Below, piece after piece: positions 8,351-17,033 of a DNA stretch of 50,353 bases. A program made the position numbers and the translations under genes. The notes beneath the pieces were generated by a model. The model had not been told where the DNA came from. It did not search any database and saw only the letters and a list, made by a program, of their open reading frames with translations. The DNA is from Pseudomonas cichorii (lineage in GTDB: Bacteria; Pseudomonadota; Gammaproteobacteria; Pseudomonadales; Pseudomonadaceae): assembly GCF_003700275.1 (NCBI RefSeq), contig NZ_RBRE01000080.1, positions 1 to 50,353 on the forward strand. The letters run 5' to 3'. Numbering within the stretch: the first letter of the stretch is position 1; each line of letters opens with the position of its first letter.

Positions 8351-8975
8351 GGCTGCGCTCCAGCAATTCAGGCAGCAACGCATCGAGAGACTGCTGAACC
8401 TCAGCCAGGGTCTGCGCCGCATCCACCAGACGATAGCGCGCAGGCTCGGCCTGGGCACGGGCCAGATAGGTGCTGCGCACCGCATCGAAGAACGTCCGCC
8501 CTTCCTGCTCGAACCGATCCAGTCGGCCGCGGGCAGCCGCACGTGACAGGCCGACTTCCACCGGCAAGTCGAACACCAGGGTCAGGTCCGGGCGCAGGCT
8601 GCCCTGCACAAAGCTTTCCAGCACGGCAATGCGATCATGGGACAGGCCACGGCCGCCGCCTTGATAGGCATAGGTCGCATCGGTAAAACGATCACACAGT
8701 ACCACTTCACCCCGCGCCAGAGCGGGCTTGATCACTTCGGCCAGATGCTGGGCGCGGGCGGCGAACACCAACAGCAGCTCGGTATCGGCCGACATCGACT
8801 CGTCGCTGGGCGTCAGCAGCAATTCACGAATACGCTCGGCCAGCGGCGTACCACCGGGCTCACGGGTCAGCAACACCTCGATGCCCTGAGCGCGCAATTG
8901 CGCCGCCAGGTAATCGCGGTTGGTGCTTTTGCCAGCGCCTTCCGGGCCTTCAAGGGTGATAAACAAGCCAGTCAC
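8343..8975 (-). CDS. tmk: Thymidylate kinase
   Basis: 210 residues. It converts dTMP to dTDP with ATP. The P-loop GPEGAGKST is at residues 10-18, the substrate-binding TREPGGT at about 37-43, the DR motif in CDRFTDATYAYQGGGRG, and the LID region RGRLDRFE near 150. The gene sits 19 bp after mltG and overlaps holB by 8 bp, so translational coupling with the clamp-loader gene is likely. Confidence 0.96.
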   Translation of the reverse strand: MTGLFITLEGPEGAGKSTNRDYLAAQLRAQGIEVLLTREPGGTPLAERIRELLLTPSDESMSADTELLLVFAARAQHLAEVIKPALARGEVVLCDRFTDATYAYQGGGRGLSHDRIAVLESFVQGSLRPDLTLVFDLPVEVGLSRAAARGRLDRFEQEGRTFFDAVRSTYLARAQAEPARYRLVDAAQTLAEVQQSLDALLPELLERSRG

Positions 8976-8994
8976 AGGCGTTCCTTAATTATCT

Positions 8995-10122
8995 TCATTG
9001 CGAGGCCGAATTGCCGGGCGGCGTCTCGGGCGCAGCGGCAGGCTCAGCCTCGGTGGTGGGCGAACCGGATCCGGCAGGCGCGGTCGGAACGGGCGCCGGG
9101 CTGGAGCGGTAATCGGCACGACGCTTGATCTGGTATTCGCGTACCGCCGCGTTATGGGCGTCCAGATCGTCGGAAAATACATGGCTGCCATCGCCCTTCG
9201 CCACGAAGTACAGGCTGCTGCCCGACACCGGGTTGAGAGCGGCATTGATCGCCTCGCGTCCGGCCAGGGCAATCGGCGTCGGTGGCAGGCCGGCAATCAC
9301 GTAGGTGTTGTAAGGCGTTGGCTCTTTCAGATGAGCACGGGTCAGCTTGCCGTTATAGCGCTCGCCCATGCCATAGATCACGGTCGGGTCGGTCTGCAGC
9401 AGCATCCCCAACCCCAGGCGACGGACGAAAACGCCGGCAATTTCGCCACGCTCGCGAGGAACACCGGTTTCCTTCTCGACCAGCGAAGCCATGATCAATG
9501 CCTGATACGGATCCTTGTAAGGCAAGTTTTCCGCGCGCTTGCTCCACTCCTCCTCCAGCACATCCTCAAGGCGGTTGTAGGCCTGCTTGAGCAACTCGGC
9601 ATCGCTCATGCCGCGCACATAGCGGTAGGTATCAGGAAAGAAGCGGCCTTCCGGGAACACACCGGGATGGCCAAGCCGGGCCATCAGCTCGCTGTCGCTC
9701 AGCCCGGACAGGGTTTGCTCAAGCTTGGGTTGTTTGGCCAAGGCGGAGCGGACCTGACGGAAGTTCCAGCCTTCGACCAGCGTCAGGCTGTACTGCACGA
9801 CTTCCTTGCGCTTCCAGACGCCAAACAGCGCCTGCACGTCCATGCCCGGCGTCATGCGGTATTCGCCACTGTGCAACGGCTGTTCGGCCAGATTGAAACG
9901 CCAGTACAGACGCAACCAGAAGGCATCCTTGATCACGCCATCGGCCTGCAGGCGATTCAACACCCCAGAAGGCGAAGAGCCAGCCGGTACGTCCAGCAAC
10001 TGCTCCTGGGAAACATTCAAGGGCTGGTTCAAGGCTTCTCTCTGCTGCCACCAGGCATAACCCAGCGCCAGACCTGCCAGGACTGCAGCGATTTCCAGCA
10101 ATACCAATATTTTTCGGATCAC
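8995..10122 (-). CDS. mltG: Endolytic murein transglycosylase MltG
   Basis: 375 residues. MltG cuts nascent peptidoglycan strands at the inner membrane and helps end glycan polymerisation. One N-terminal membrane helix is seen (residues 1-25) and then the YceG domain. The catalytic glutamate lies in ASLVEKETGV, followed by LQTDPTVIYGMG and TPYNTY...GLPPTPI, all family hallmarks. The last 35 residues are a Pro/Ala/Thr-rich, probably disordered tail beyond the domain. It starts 3 bp after the pabC stop. Confidence 0.95.
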   Translation of the reverse strand: MIRKILVLLEIAAVLAGLALGYAWWQQREALNQPLNVSQEQLLDVPAGSSPSGVLNRLQADGVIKDAFWLRLYWRFNLAEQPLHSGEYRMTPGMDVQALFGVWKRKEVVQYSLTLVEGWNFRQVRSALAKQPKLEQTLSGLSDSELMARLGHPGVFPEGRFFPDTYRYVRGMSDAELLKQAYNRLEDVLEEEWSKRAENLPYKDPYQALIMASLVEKETGVPRERGEIAGVFVRRLGLGMLLQTDPTVIYGMGERYNGKLTRAHLKEPTPYNTYVIAGLPPTPIALAGREAINAALNPVSGSSLYFVAKGDGSHVFSDDLDAHNAAVREYQIKRRADYRSSPAPVPTAPAGSGSPTTEAEPAAAPETPPGNSASQ

Positions 10123-10125
10123 GAA

Positions 10126-10941
10126 TCAGTTATCCAGAAGTGCTCGGGCAATGTCTTGCAGTTTACGGGTGAGCGGACCAACCGGCCAGTTCAGCCTTGA
10201 AAAGCCACACACCGGCCACACGCCATAAACGCTATTGCATAAAAACAGCTCGTCCGCCTGTTCCAGGTCGGACAAGTGCAGGTCACGGATATCGACAGCA
10301 ATCCCCTGATTTCGTGCCTGATCCAGCAACTCGGCACGCATCACCCCGGCCACGCCGCAGCGACTCAGGTCAGCGGTCAGCAAGACTCCGTCACGAACCA
10401 GGAACAGGTTGCTGTAGACGCCTTCGATCAAGCGACCGGAGGTATCGCACATGAGGCCTTCGGCATGCTCGCTGTCCTGCCACTCGGAACGGGCCAGCAC
10501 TTGTTCCAGGCGGTTCAGGTGCTTGAGGCCGGCCAGCAGCGGCTGCTCGGCGAGACGGGTCTGACAAGGGAAAAGACGCACGCCCTGCCGGGCATGGGCT
10601 GGCGGATATACAGGCGCCGCCGCACCCTGCAGGATGCGCCGCGGTTGCGTATCGGGGGCTGGAGCATAACCACGCTGACTGTCGCCGCGGGTCAGGATCA
10701 GCTTCATGACGCCTTCGCCCAGTTGCTCGGCGAAGCAGGTCATTTCGCTCCGAAGCAATGCCTGATCGAACGGGATAGCCAAACGATCACAAGATATTTC
10801 AAGACGCTGCAGATGACGCTCGAACAGCAATGCCACACCGTTGCGCACGGCAATGGTTTCAAATACCCCATCGCCGTAGGCCAGACCTCTGTCCCTGAGG
10901 GACAGAGTATCTGCGGGACAACCATTGACCCAGTCGAGCAT
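10126..10941 (-). CDS. pabC: Aminodeoxychorismate lyase
   Basis: 271 residues from the ATG at 10941, whose A overlaps the fabF stop (TGATG). It is a PLP enzyme of the class IV aminotransferase fold that releases pyruvate from 4-amino-4-deoxychorismate to give p-aminobenzoate for folate. The PLP lysine is in GLKHLNRLEQV. RDRGLAYGDGVFETI near the N-terminus and a conserved C-terminal segment (LSDLEQADELFLCNSVYGVW) are typical. Same position as in the E. coli fab cluster. Confidence 0.95.
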   Translation of the reverse strand: MLDWVNGCPADTLSLRDRGLAYGDGVFETIAVRNGVALLFERHLQRLEISCDRLAIPFDQALLRSEMTCFAEQLGEGVMKLILTRGDSQRGYAPAPDTQPRRILQGAAAPVYPPAHARQGVRLFPCQTRLAEQPLLAGLKHLNRLEQVLARSEWQDSEHAEGLMCDTSGRLIEGVYSNLFLVRDGVLLTADLSRCGVAGVMRAELLDQARNQGIAVDIRDLHLSDLEQADELFLCNSVYGVWPVCGFSRLNWPVGPLTRKLQDIARALLDN

Positions 10942-12185
10942 CACTCGCTGAACCGACGGAACACCAGCGAGCCATTGGTACCACCAAATCCGAAGGAGTT
11001 GGAGATTGCAACATCGATCGGCATGCGACGCGCCTCATGCGGCACGAAGTCCAGATCACAGCCTTCGTCAGGCTCATCGAGGTTGATGGTCGGCGGAGCC
11101 ACCTGGTCAGTGATCGCCAGCACACTGAAAATCGCCTCGACAGCGCCTGCGGCACCCAGCAGGTGACCGGTCATGGACTTGGTGGAACTGACGGCCAGTT
11201 TGTAGGCGTGATCGCCAAATACCGACTTGATCGCCGAGGCTTCAGCCAGGTCGCCGGCCGGCGTCGAAGTGCCGTGGGCATTGATGTACTGGACCTGATC
11301 GACATTGAGCTTCGCATCGCGCAGCGCATTGACGATACAGCGGGCCGCACCGGCGCCGTCCTCAGGTGGCGAGGTCATGTGATAAGCATCGCCACTGGTA
11401 CCGAAACCGACCAGCTCGGCGTAGATGGTTGCTCCACGCGCCCTGGCGTGTTCCAGCTCTTCGAGCACCATGGCGCCCGAGCCGTCGGACAGGACGAAAC
11501 CGTCACGCCCCTTGTCCCATGGACGACTGGCGCGCGTCGGATCGTCGTTGCGGGTAGACAATGCACGTGCAGCACCGAAGCCACCCATGCCCAGACCGCA
11601 GGCCGCCATTTCAGCGCCACCGGCGATCATCACGTCAGCTTCGCCATAGGCGATGTTGCGTGCGGCCATACCGATACAGTGAGTGCCTGTGGTGCACGCT
11701 GTCGCTATGGAATAGTTAGGCCCCTGTACACCCAGGTGGATGGACAGAAAACCGGAAATCATATTGATGATCGAGCCAGGTACAAAGAACGGGGAAATCC
11801 GTCCAGGGCCCTGCTCGTGCAGCAGACGACTGCTGTTTTCGATGTTGGTCAGGCCACCGATACCCGAACCCATGGCAACGCCAATGCGCTCGCGGTTGGC
11901 ATCCGTAACCTCAAGACCGGCATTACGCACAGCCTGAAAGCTGGCTGCCAGACCATACTGAATAAAGAGATCGAGCCGACGAGCTTCCTTCGGCGCCAGA
12001 TATTCTTCGACATTGAACCCCTTGACCGAACCACCAAAACGGGTGGTAAAAGCCGAAAGGTCAGTGTGCTCGATAAGGCCAATGCCACTGCGGCCCGCCA
12101 GAATACCTTGCCAACTGCCGGGTACATCATTACCCAGTGGCGAAAGCATGCCCATCCCGGTGACCACGACGCGTCTACGCGACAC
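10941..12185 (-). CDS. fabF: Beta-ketoacyl-ACP synthase II
   Basis: 414 residues from a GTG at 12185, chosen because AGAAGGAGAG lies just upstream; a TTG at 12212 would place that site inside the gene. FabF performs chain elongation by decarboxylative condensation. The active-site Cys164 is in the conserved ACTTGTHCIG, the two histidines are in NAHGTSTPAGD and STKSMTGHLLGAAG, and the C-terminal NSFGFGGTN is present. The gene follows acpP and a hairpin that probably reduces readthrough. Confidence 0.96.
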   Translation of the reverse strand: MSRRRVVVTGMGMLSPLGNDVPGSWQGILAGRSGIGLIEHTDLSAFTTRFGGSVKGFNVEEYLAPKEARRLDLFIQYGLAASFQAVRNAGLEVTDANRERIGVAMGSGIGGLTNIENSSRLLHEQGPGRISPFFVPGSIINMISGFLSIHLGVQGPNYSIATACTTGTHCIGMAARNIAYGEADVMIAGGAEMAACGLGMGGFGAARALSTRNDDPTRASRPWDKGRDGFVLSDGSGAMVLEELEHARARGATIYAELVGFGTSGDAYHMTSPPEDGAGAARCIVNALRDAKLNVDQVQYINAHGTSTPAGDLAEASAIKSVFGDHAYKLAVSSTKSMTGHLLGAAGAVEAIFSVLAITDQVAPPTINLDEPDEGCDLDFVPHEARRMPIDVAISNSFGFGGTNGSLVFRRFSE

Positions 12186-12232
12186 AGGACTCTCCTTCTC
12201 TATTGTTGACAAAACATCGCGTTTTCAAAGAA

Positions 12233-12265
12233 AAAACCGCACGCCGGTAACAGCAGTGCGGTTTT
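12233..12265 (-). terminator. Hairpin with T-tract between acpP and fabF
   Basis: Read on the minus strand, AACCGCAC pairs with GTGCGGTT across a 13-nt loop and a run of Ts follows. It lies after the acpP stop. It probably acts as a leaky terminator, letting acpP be made in excess over fabF. Confidence 0.75.
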
Positions 12266-12294
12266 CACATCACAGCAACAACGATTACAAAGTC

Positions 12295-12531
12295 TTAGCC
12301 TTTGTTGGCGTTGACGTAATCGATAGCAGCTTGAACGGTGGTGATCTTTTCCGCTTCTTCGTCAGGGATTTCGGTCTCGAATTCCTCTTCCAGAGCCATT
12401 ACCAGCTCAACGGTGTCCAGGGAGTCAGCACCCAGGTCTTCAACAAAGGAAGCGGTGTTAACGACTTCATCTTCCTTGACGCCAAGTTGCTCGGCAACGA
12501 TTTTCTTGACGCGCTCTTCGATGGTGCTCAT
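12295..12531 (-). CDS. acpP: Acyl carrier protein
   Basis: 78 residues, acidic, with the 4'-phosphopantetheine attachment site at Ser37 in the GADSLDTVELV motif. It carries acyl chains for FabD, FabG, FabF and PlsX, all encoded beside it. It has its own promoter upstream (12584-12611) and a hairpin downstream, as expected for one of the most abundant proteins of the cell. The ribosome site is an AGGAG about 8-12 nt before the ATG. Confidence 0.98.
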   Translation of the reverse strand: MSTIEERVKKIVAEQLGVKEDEVVNTASFVEDLGADSLDTVELVMALEEEFETEIPDEEAEKITTVQAAIDYVNANKG

Positions 12532-12583
12532 ACCTAGTTTTAACTCCTAGTGGAAATATTCAGGCATCTGGCCAGTGGCTAAG

Positions 12584-12611
12584 TGTATAGAAGAGGTTTT
12601 GCCTATTTCAA
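12584..12611 (-). promoter_or_regulatory. acpP: Sigma-70 promoter for acpP
   Basis: On the minus strand TTGAAA (12606-12611) and TATACA (12584-12589) are separated by 16 bp. This is a strong housekeeping promoter about 50 nt upstream of the acpP start, inside the 192-bp fabG-acpP gap. Confidence 0.75.
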
Positions 12612-12723
12612 GCTTCACGCTCCTCGACCTGACCCCACCCGCCCGATTACCTATTTGTAGATTGCAGTTTTACAACGGATTTTAGACAGCTCGCATGACA
12701 CTTTTTGAAACGAACATCCACTT

Positions 12724-13467
12724 TTAGCTCATGTACATCCCGCCGTTCACCGGGATTGTAGCCCCGGTAACGTAACCTGCGCCTTCGGACGCAAGAAAAG
12801 CGACAACATGTGCAATCTCTTCAGCCTGACCCAGACGCCCCAGAGGGATCTGCGTGATCAGCGACTGACGCTGGGCTTCCGGCAGCTCGCGCGTCATGTC
12901 CGTATCGATGAAGCCTGGCGCCACCGAGTTGACAGTTACCGAACGCGAACCGACTTCACGAGCCAGCGCACGACTGAAACCTTCCAGACCTGCCTTGGCA
13001 GATGCGTAGTTTACTTGACCTGCGTTGCCCATGGCACCGACAACAGAGCCAATGCTGATGATACGACCCCAACGCGCCTTGGTCATGCCGCGCAGCACGC
13101 CCTTGGACAGGCGGAACAGACTGTTCAGGTTGGTATCGACGACATCATGCCACTCGTCATCTTTCATGCGCATCATCAGATTATCGCGGGTGATACCGGC
13201 ATTGTTGACCAGAATCAGCGGCGCACCGACACGCTCCTGAATCGTTGCCAGAACCGAATCGACAGACTCTGCATTGCAGACATCCAGCATCAGGCCGAAG
13301 CCTTCGATGCCGTTTTCCTTGAATGCAGCGCTGATGCGCTCGGCACCCGACTCGGAAGTCGCGGTACCCACGACGACAGCGCCGTTGCGCCCCAACTCCA
13401 GAGCGATGGCTTGACCAATACCACGACTGGCACCAGTCACCAGTGCAACTTTACCTTGCAGGCTCAT
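12724..13467 (-). CDS. fabG: 3-oxoacyl-ACP reductase
   Basis: 247 residues, a short-chain dehydrogenase using NADPH to reduce beta-ketoacyl-ACP. The cofactor motif TGASRGIG is at residues 11-18, NNAG at 88-91, and the catalytic Ser141, Tyr154 and Lys158 are in SVVGAMGNAGQVNYASAK. It follows fabD by 15 bp. Confidence 0.97.
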   Translation of the reverse strand: MSLQGKVALVTGASRGIGQAIALELGRNGAVVVGTATSESGAERISAAFKENGIEGFGLMLDVCNAESVDSVLATIQERVGAPLILVNNAGITRDNLMMRMKDDEWHDVVDTNLNSLFRLSKGVLRGMTKARWGRIISIGSVVGAMGNAGQVNYASAKAGLEGFSRALAREVGSRSVTVNSVAPGFIDTDMTRELPEAQRQSLITQIPLGRLGQAEEIAHVVAFLASEGAGYVTGATIPVNGGMYMS

Positions 13468-13482
13468 GCAAGCTTCTCCTAA

Positions 13483-14421
13483 TCAGGCCAGTGCCGCACG
13501 TGCGGCGGCAAAGGCATCCGGGGTATCCAGGTTGTAGGTAATCACGCCTTCGGCGCAACGCTTGTTCAGACCAGCCAACACCTTGCCCGGCCCACATTCC
13601 ACCAACTGGGTCGCACCATGGCTGGCCAGGCACTGGACGGATTCCACCCAGCGTACAGGCTTGTACAACTGTTCCAGCAAATCACGCTTGAGCGTAGCCA
13701 GATCATTCACTGCGCTGGCGCTGACATTCTGCACCAGAGGGATGACCGGCGCCTGCCAGTCGATCGCCTCGATGGACTCGGCAAAACGCTCGGCTGCCGG
13801 ACGCATCAACTCGCAATGGGAAGGAACACTGACCGGCAATGGCAATGCACGTTTCGCGCCGCGCGCCTTGCACAGTTCCATCGCACGCTTCACCGCCTCG
13901 GCGGCACCGGCAATCACGACCTGGCCCGGCGAGTTGAAGTTCACGGCGCTGACCACTTCGCCCTGCGCCGCTTCGGCACAGGCAGCGATGACATCGGCAT
14001 CATCCAGCCCCAGGATGGCAGCCATGCCGCCCTGACCGGCCGGCACAGCTTCCTGCATCAACTGACCACGGCGCTCGACCAGCTTGACCGCATCGGCAAG
14101 ACTCAGACTCTGGGATGCGACCAGCGCACTGTATTCTCCCAGGCTGTGACCGGCAACGAACGCCGGAACCGCACCACCTTCGGCCAGCCACACATGCCAC
14201 AAGGCAACGGAAGCGGTCAGGATTGCGGGCTGGGTCTTGTCGGTCTGGTTAAGGGACTCGACCGGACCTTGCTGGGTCAACGCCCAGAGGTCATAACCCA
14301 GGGCATCGGATGCCTGCTCAAAGGTATCGAGGATCAACGGATGCTGAGCGCCCTGCTCGGCGAGCATGCCGAGCGATTGCGATCCTTGACCCGGAAAGAC
14401 GAATGCGAGGGATGCAGACAT
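13483..14421 (-). CDS. fabD: Malonyl-CoA:ACP transacylase
   Basis: 312 residues from the ATG at 14421 (MSASLAFVFPGQGSQSLGML); a longer in-frame extension is not family-like. It transfers malonyl from CoA to ACP. The nucleophile Ser93 lies in the GHSLGEYSAL motif, and the FPGQGSQ oxyanion segment and SVPSHCELM histidine are present. It lies between plsX and fabG; the fabH gene that would sit here in E. coli is absent. Confidence 0.97.
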   Translation of the reverse strand: MSASLAFVFPGQGSQSLGMLAEQGAQHPLILDTFEQASDALGYDLWALTQQGPVESLNQTDKTQPAILTASVALWHVWLAEGGAVPAFVAGHSLGEYSALVASQSLSLADAVKLVERRGQLMQEAVPAGQGGMAAILGLDDADVIAACAEAAQGEVVSAVNFNSPGQVVIAGAAEAVKRAMELCKARGAKRALPLPVSVPSHCELMRPAAERFAESIEAIDWQAPVIPLVQNVSASAVNDLATLKRDLLEQLYKPVRWVESVQCLASHGATQLVECGPGKVLAGLNKRCAEGVITYNLDTPDAFAAARAALA

Positions 14422-14541
14422 GTAACAGGCCTCTGAATTGTTGTCGTCGAAAAAAATAAGCGTCCGAACCTGTCGAACGCGGGAATTCAAATTTGCGTGA
14501 CTGCACGTTTGGATGACTGGGCAGTCGATTGCGTCACATTT

Positions 14542-15564
14542 TCAGGAACCGCCACTTTTCAGCAGCACCTCAAGCCGCCCGCGCAGGCGTTGCGGCAGGT
14601 TTTCCCGAACCTCGATCAAGGCACGCTGAATCGCACTCTCGAAGCCCTCGGCACTGGCCGACCCGTGACTCTTGACCACAATGCCCTGCAGGCCCAGCAG
14701 GCTCGCACCATTGTGCCGGGCGGGTGCCAGCTCGGCCTGCAGACGCCGCAACAACGGCATCGCCAGAGCACCTACCGCCTTGGTCATCAGGTTGCGCCTG
14801 AACAGCTCATCCATTCGCGCAGCAATCATCGTCGCCAGCCCTTCGCTGGACTTGAGCAGCACATTGCCGACAAATCCGTCACAGACCACCACATCCGCTT
14901 CGCCACGATACAGGCCATCGCCCTCGACGAAACCGATGTAGTTGAGCCCGCCAGCCGCCTGCAGCAGCCCGGCCGCCAGTTTCACCTGCTGGTTGCCCTT
15001 GATGTCCTCGGTGCCGACATTGAGCAGGGCAACCCTGGGATTCACAACCCCCAGCGCCTCGGCAGTGACTGCACCCATCACGGCAAACTGATAAAGAGCC
15101 TCGGCCGTACAATCGACGTTGGCCCCCAGGTCCAGCAACTGACAATAGCCATTGCGGGTAGGTATGGCGGCAACCATCGCCGGCCTGTCGATACCCGGCA
15201 GGGTCTTGAGCACAAAACGCGACAACGCCATCAACGCCCCGGTATTGCCGGCGCTGACACAGGCCTGGGCCTGACCGTCGGCCACCAGCCCCAACGCAAC
15301 CCGCATCGAGGAATCAGGCTTGCCACGCAACGCCTGCGACGGACGCTCATCCATGGTGACCACTTCGCTTGCATGAACAATATGCAGGCGCGAGCGATCC
15401 ACACCGGAATGGAGGGAGATCAGTTCTTCAATGAGGGGAGCTTGGCCGACGAGGGCCAGATGAAGCGAGGGCGTTGCAGTCAGGCACGCGAGGCTTGCCT
15501 GAACAATGTTGCGGGGACCGAAGTCCCCGCCCATTGCGTCGATCGCTATGATCGGAGCGGACAA
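14542..15564 (-). CDS. plsX: Phosphate acyltransferase PlsX
   Basis: 340 residues from a TTG start at 15564; it gives the normal family N-terminus (IIAIDAMGGDFGP) and no ATG does so without removing it. PlsX makes acyl-phosphate from acyl-ACP for PlsY, the first step of phospholipid synthesis. Conserved segments: GNTGALMALSRF, IDRPAMVAAIPT, LLDLGANVDC and CDGFVGNVLLKSSEG. It follows rpmF by a few bases. Confidence 0.95.
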   Translation of the reverse strand: MSAPIIAIDAMGGDFGPRNIVQASLACLTATPSLHLALVGQAPLIEELISLHSGVDRSRLHIVHASEVVTMDERPSQALRGKPDSSMRVALGLVADGQAQACVSAGNTGALMALSRFVLKTLPGIDRPAMVAAIPTRNGYCQLLDLGANVDCTAEALYQFAVMGAVTAEALGVVNPRVALLNVGTEDIKGNQQVKLAAGLLQAAGGLNYIGFVEGDGLYRGEADVVVCDGFVGNVLLKSSEGLATMIAARMDELFRRNLMTKAVGALAMPLLRRLQAELAPARHNGASLLGLQGIVVKSHGSASAEGFESAIQRALIEVRENLPQRLRGRLEVLLKSGGS

Positions 15565-15568
15565 GAAA

Positions 15569-15751
15569 TTACTCGTCAGCGCCCTTGTCGATCACTTTAC
15601 GGCCACGGTATACGCCTTCTGGCGATACGTGGTGACGCAGGTGAACTTCACCGGTGGTCTTTTCTACGGACAGAGTGCTTGCCTCAAGAGCGTCGTGCGA
15701 ACGACGCATGTCACGGGCAGAGCGGGATTTTTTGTTCTGCTGAACAGCCAT
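15569..15751 (-). CDS. rpmF: 50S ribosomal protein L32
   Basis: 60 residues, basic N-terminus [20 protein letters not shown], typical of L32. The C-terminal half has no CxxC pairs, so this is the zinc-independent form. It lies 12 bp after yceD and just before plsX, the conserved yceD-rpmF-plsX order. Confidence 0.98.
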
Positions 15752-15763
15752 AATGATTAACTC

Positions 15764-16291
15764 CTAAACGTTTGGGTCACGCTTTAACTGCGCCAATACA
15801 CTGAACGGGTTGGACCGCGTTACCTCGTCCACGCTCGGTTCGGGCTCATCGAGACCCGCCGGTTGCTGGCATTCTTCCGGATGATGAGCAGGCACAATCG
15901 GCAAGGCAAGCAAAAGCTCTTCCTCGATCAATGCCAGCAGATCCAATGGATCTTCGCCCAGTTCCAGCACGTCATAACCTTTCGGTAACGACTGGGTATT
16001 CGCACCCTCCTTCACCACCGCGTAACTGCATTCGCTGTGGATCGGCAGGGTGACCAGCTCAAGACAACGCTGGCAAACCATCTTGACCGAGACGTCGATG
16101 GAGCTGTGGATAACCACAGACCGGCGCTCGTCACGCTCAAAAACGAATTTCGCCTGCACCGTACCGACATTGTCGGAAAGCGGGTCGCAGAGTCTCTCCA
16201 AATCGGCCAGCAGCACTTCACCTTGAAGGGTAGTGCCACGATCAGCCAATTTGCGCGGGTCAACGTGAGGTGGAATCGGGTCATTCAACAT
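15764..16291 (-). CDS. yceD: YceD-family (DUF177) protein linked to 23S rRNA maturation
   Basis: 175 residues, acidic, with a central CQRCLELV motif typical of DUF177 and an ELGEDPLDLLALIEEELLLALP segment. Family members have been tied to 23S rRNA or ribosome accumulation in plants and bacteria, though the mechanism is not settled. First gene of the long fab block; its promoter must lie in the 106 bp shared with the divergent maf gene. Confidence 0.93.
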   Translation of the reverse strand: MLNDPIPPHVDPRKLADRGTTLQGEVLLADLERLCDPLSDNVGTVQAKFVFERDERRSVVIHSSIDVSVKMVCQRCLELVTLPIHSECSYAVVKEGANTQSLPKGYDVLELGEDPLDLLALIEEELLLALPIVPAHHPEECQQPAGLDEPEPSVDEVTRSNPFSVLAQLKRDPNV

Positions 16292-16397
16292 AGGCGCAGC
16301 ATTCTAGGGATGCCCCCTTGGCATGTCAAAGGAAATTCAGGCCTGTTCGCAACTAGCGCCTCTCATTAGAATCGGCGTTCAGCCCACGGAGAACCGT

Positions 16398-16976
16398 ATG
16401 CCATCCCTGCTTCTCGCCTCCAGCTCACCTTATCGCCGCGAACTGCTTGGCCGCCTGCGCCTGCCGTTCGCCTGCAAATCGCCCGATATCGACGAAAGCC
16501 ACCACCCTGACGAGAGCGCCACAGCGCTTGTGCAGCGACTCTCCAGGGAAAAGGCCGAGGCGCTTGCCAGCGAATTTCCGGACCATCTGATCATAGGCTC
16601 CGATCAGGTGGCCGTGCTGGACGGACAGATCCTCGGCAAGCCGCACACCTTCGAGCGCGCCCTGGAACAATTGTCGGCGGCCAGCGGCACCACCGTCACC
16701 TTCCTCACCGGCCTGGCCCTGCTCAACAGCAGCACCGGCCACTGCCAGGTCGATTACGTACCGTTCAGCGTACACATGCGCGATCTGGATAAAGCCAGCA
16801 TCGAACGCTACCTGCACGCCGAACAACCTTTCGACTGCGCCGGCAGCTTCAAGGCCGAAGGATTGGGCGTAAGCCTGTTCCGCAGCACCGAAGGCAGTGA
16901 CGCCACCAGCCTGATCGGCCTGCCACTGATTCGTCTGGTGGACATGCTTATAAATGAAGGCGTGCGCATTCCCTGA
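16398..16976 (+). CDS. Maf/YceF-type nucleoside triphosphate pyrophosphatase
   Basis: 192 residues from the ATG at 16398, 25 codons inside a longer open frame. The LLASSSPYRRELLGRL N-terminus is that of the YceF subgroup, reported to hydrolyse 7-methyl-GTP. Catalytic GSDQVAVLDG and the LGKP motif follow, and FDCAGSFKAEGLG is conserved near the C-terminus. Divergent from yceD, as yceF is in E. coli. Confidence 0.93.
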   Translation: MPSLLLASSSPYRRELLGRLRLPFACKSPDIDESHHPDESATALVQRLSREKAEALASEFPDHLIIGSDQVAVLDGQILGKPHTFERALEQLSAASGTTVTFLTGLALLNSSTGHCQVDYVPFSVHMRDLDKASIERYLHAEQPFDCAGSFKAEGLGVSLFRSTEGSDATSLIGLPLIRLVDMLINEGVRIP

Positions 16977-16987
16977 ACCAGAAACAG

Positions 16988-17017
16988 ACAACCCGACCAA
17001 TGGTCGGGTTGTTGTTT
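16988..17017 (+). terminator. Rho-independent terminator after maf
   Basis: An 11-bp perfect stem (ACAACCCGACC / GGTCGGGTTGT) with a 3-nt loop is followed by a short T-rich tail. It sits between the convergent maf and sppA genes. Confidence 0.85.
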
Positions 17018-17033
17018 ACTCAGCAGCCATCAA

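Noticed and set aside
6983..8686. 567-codon plus-strand open frame over pilZ-holB-tmk
   Set aside because: The three genes beneath it are certain from motifs; the antisense protein is Gln/His-rich and not family-like.
12656..12676. TTGTA...TACAA imperfect palindrome in the fabG-acpP gap
   Set aside because: Only 5-bp arms; too weak to call a fatty-acid regulator operator, though its place upstream of the acpP promoter is noted.
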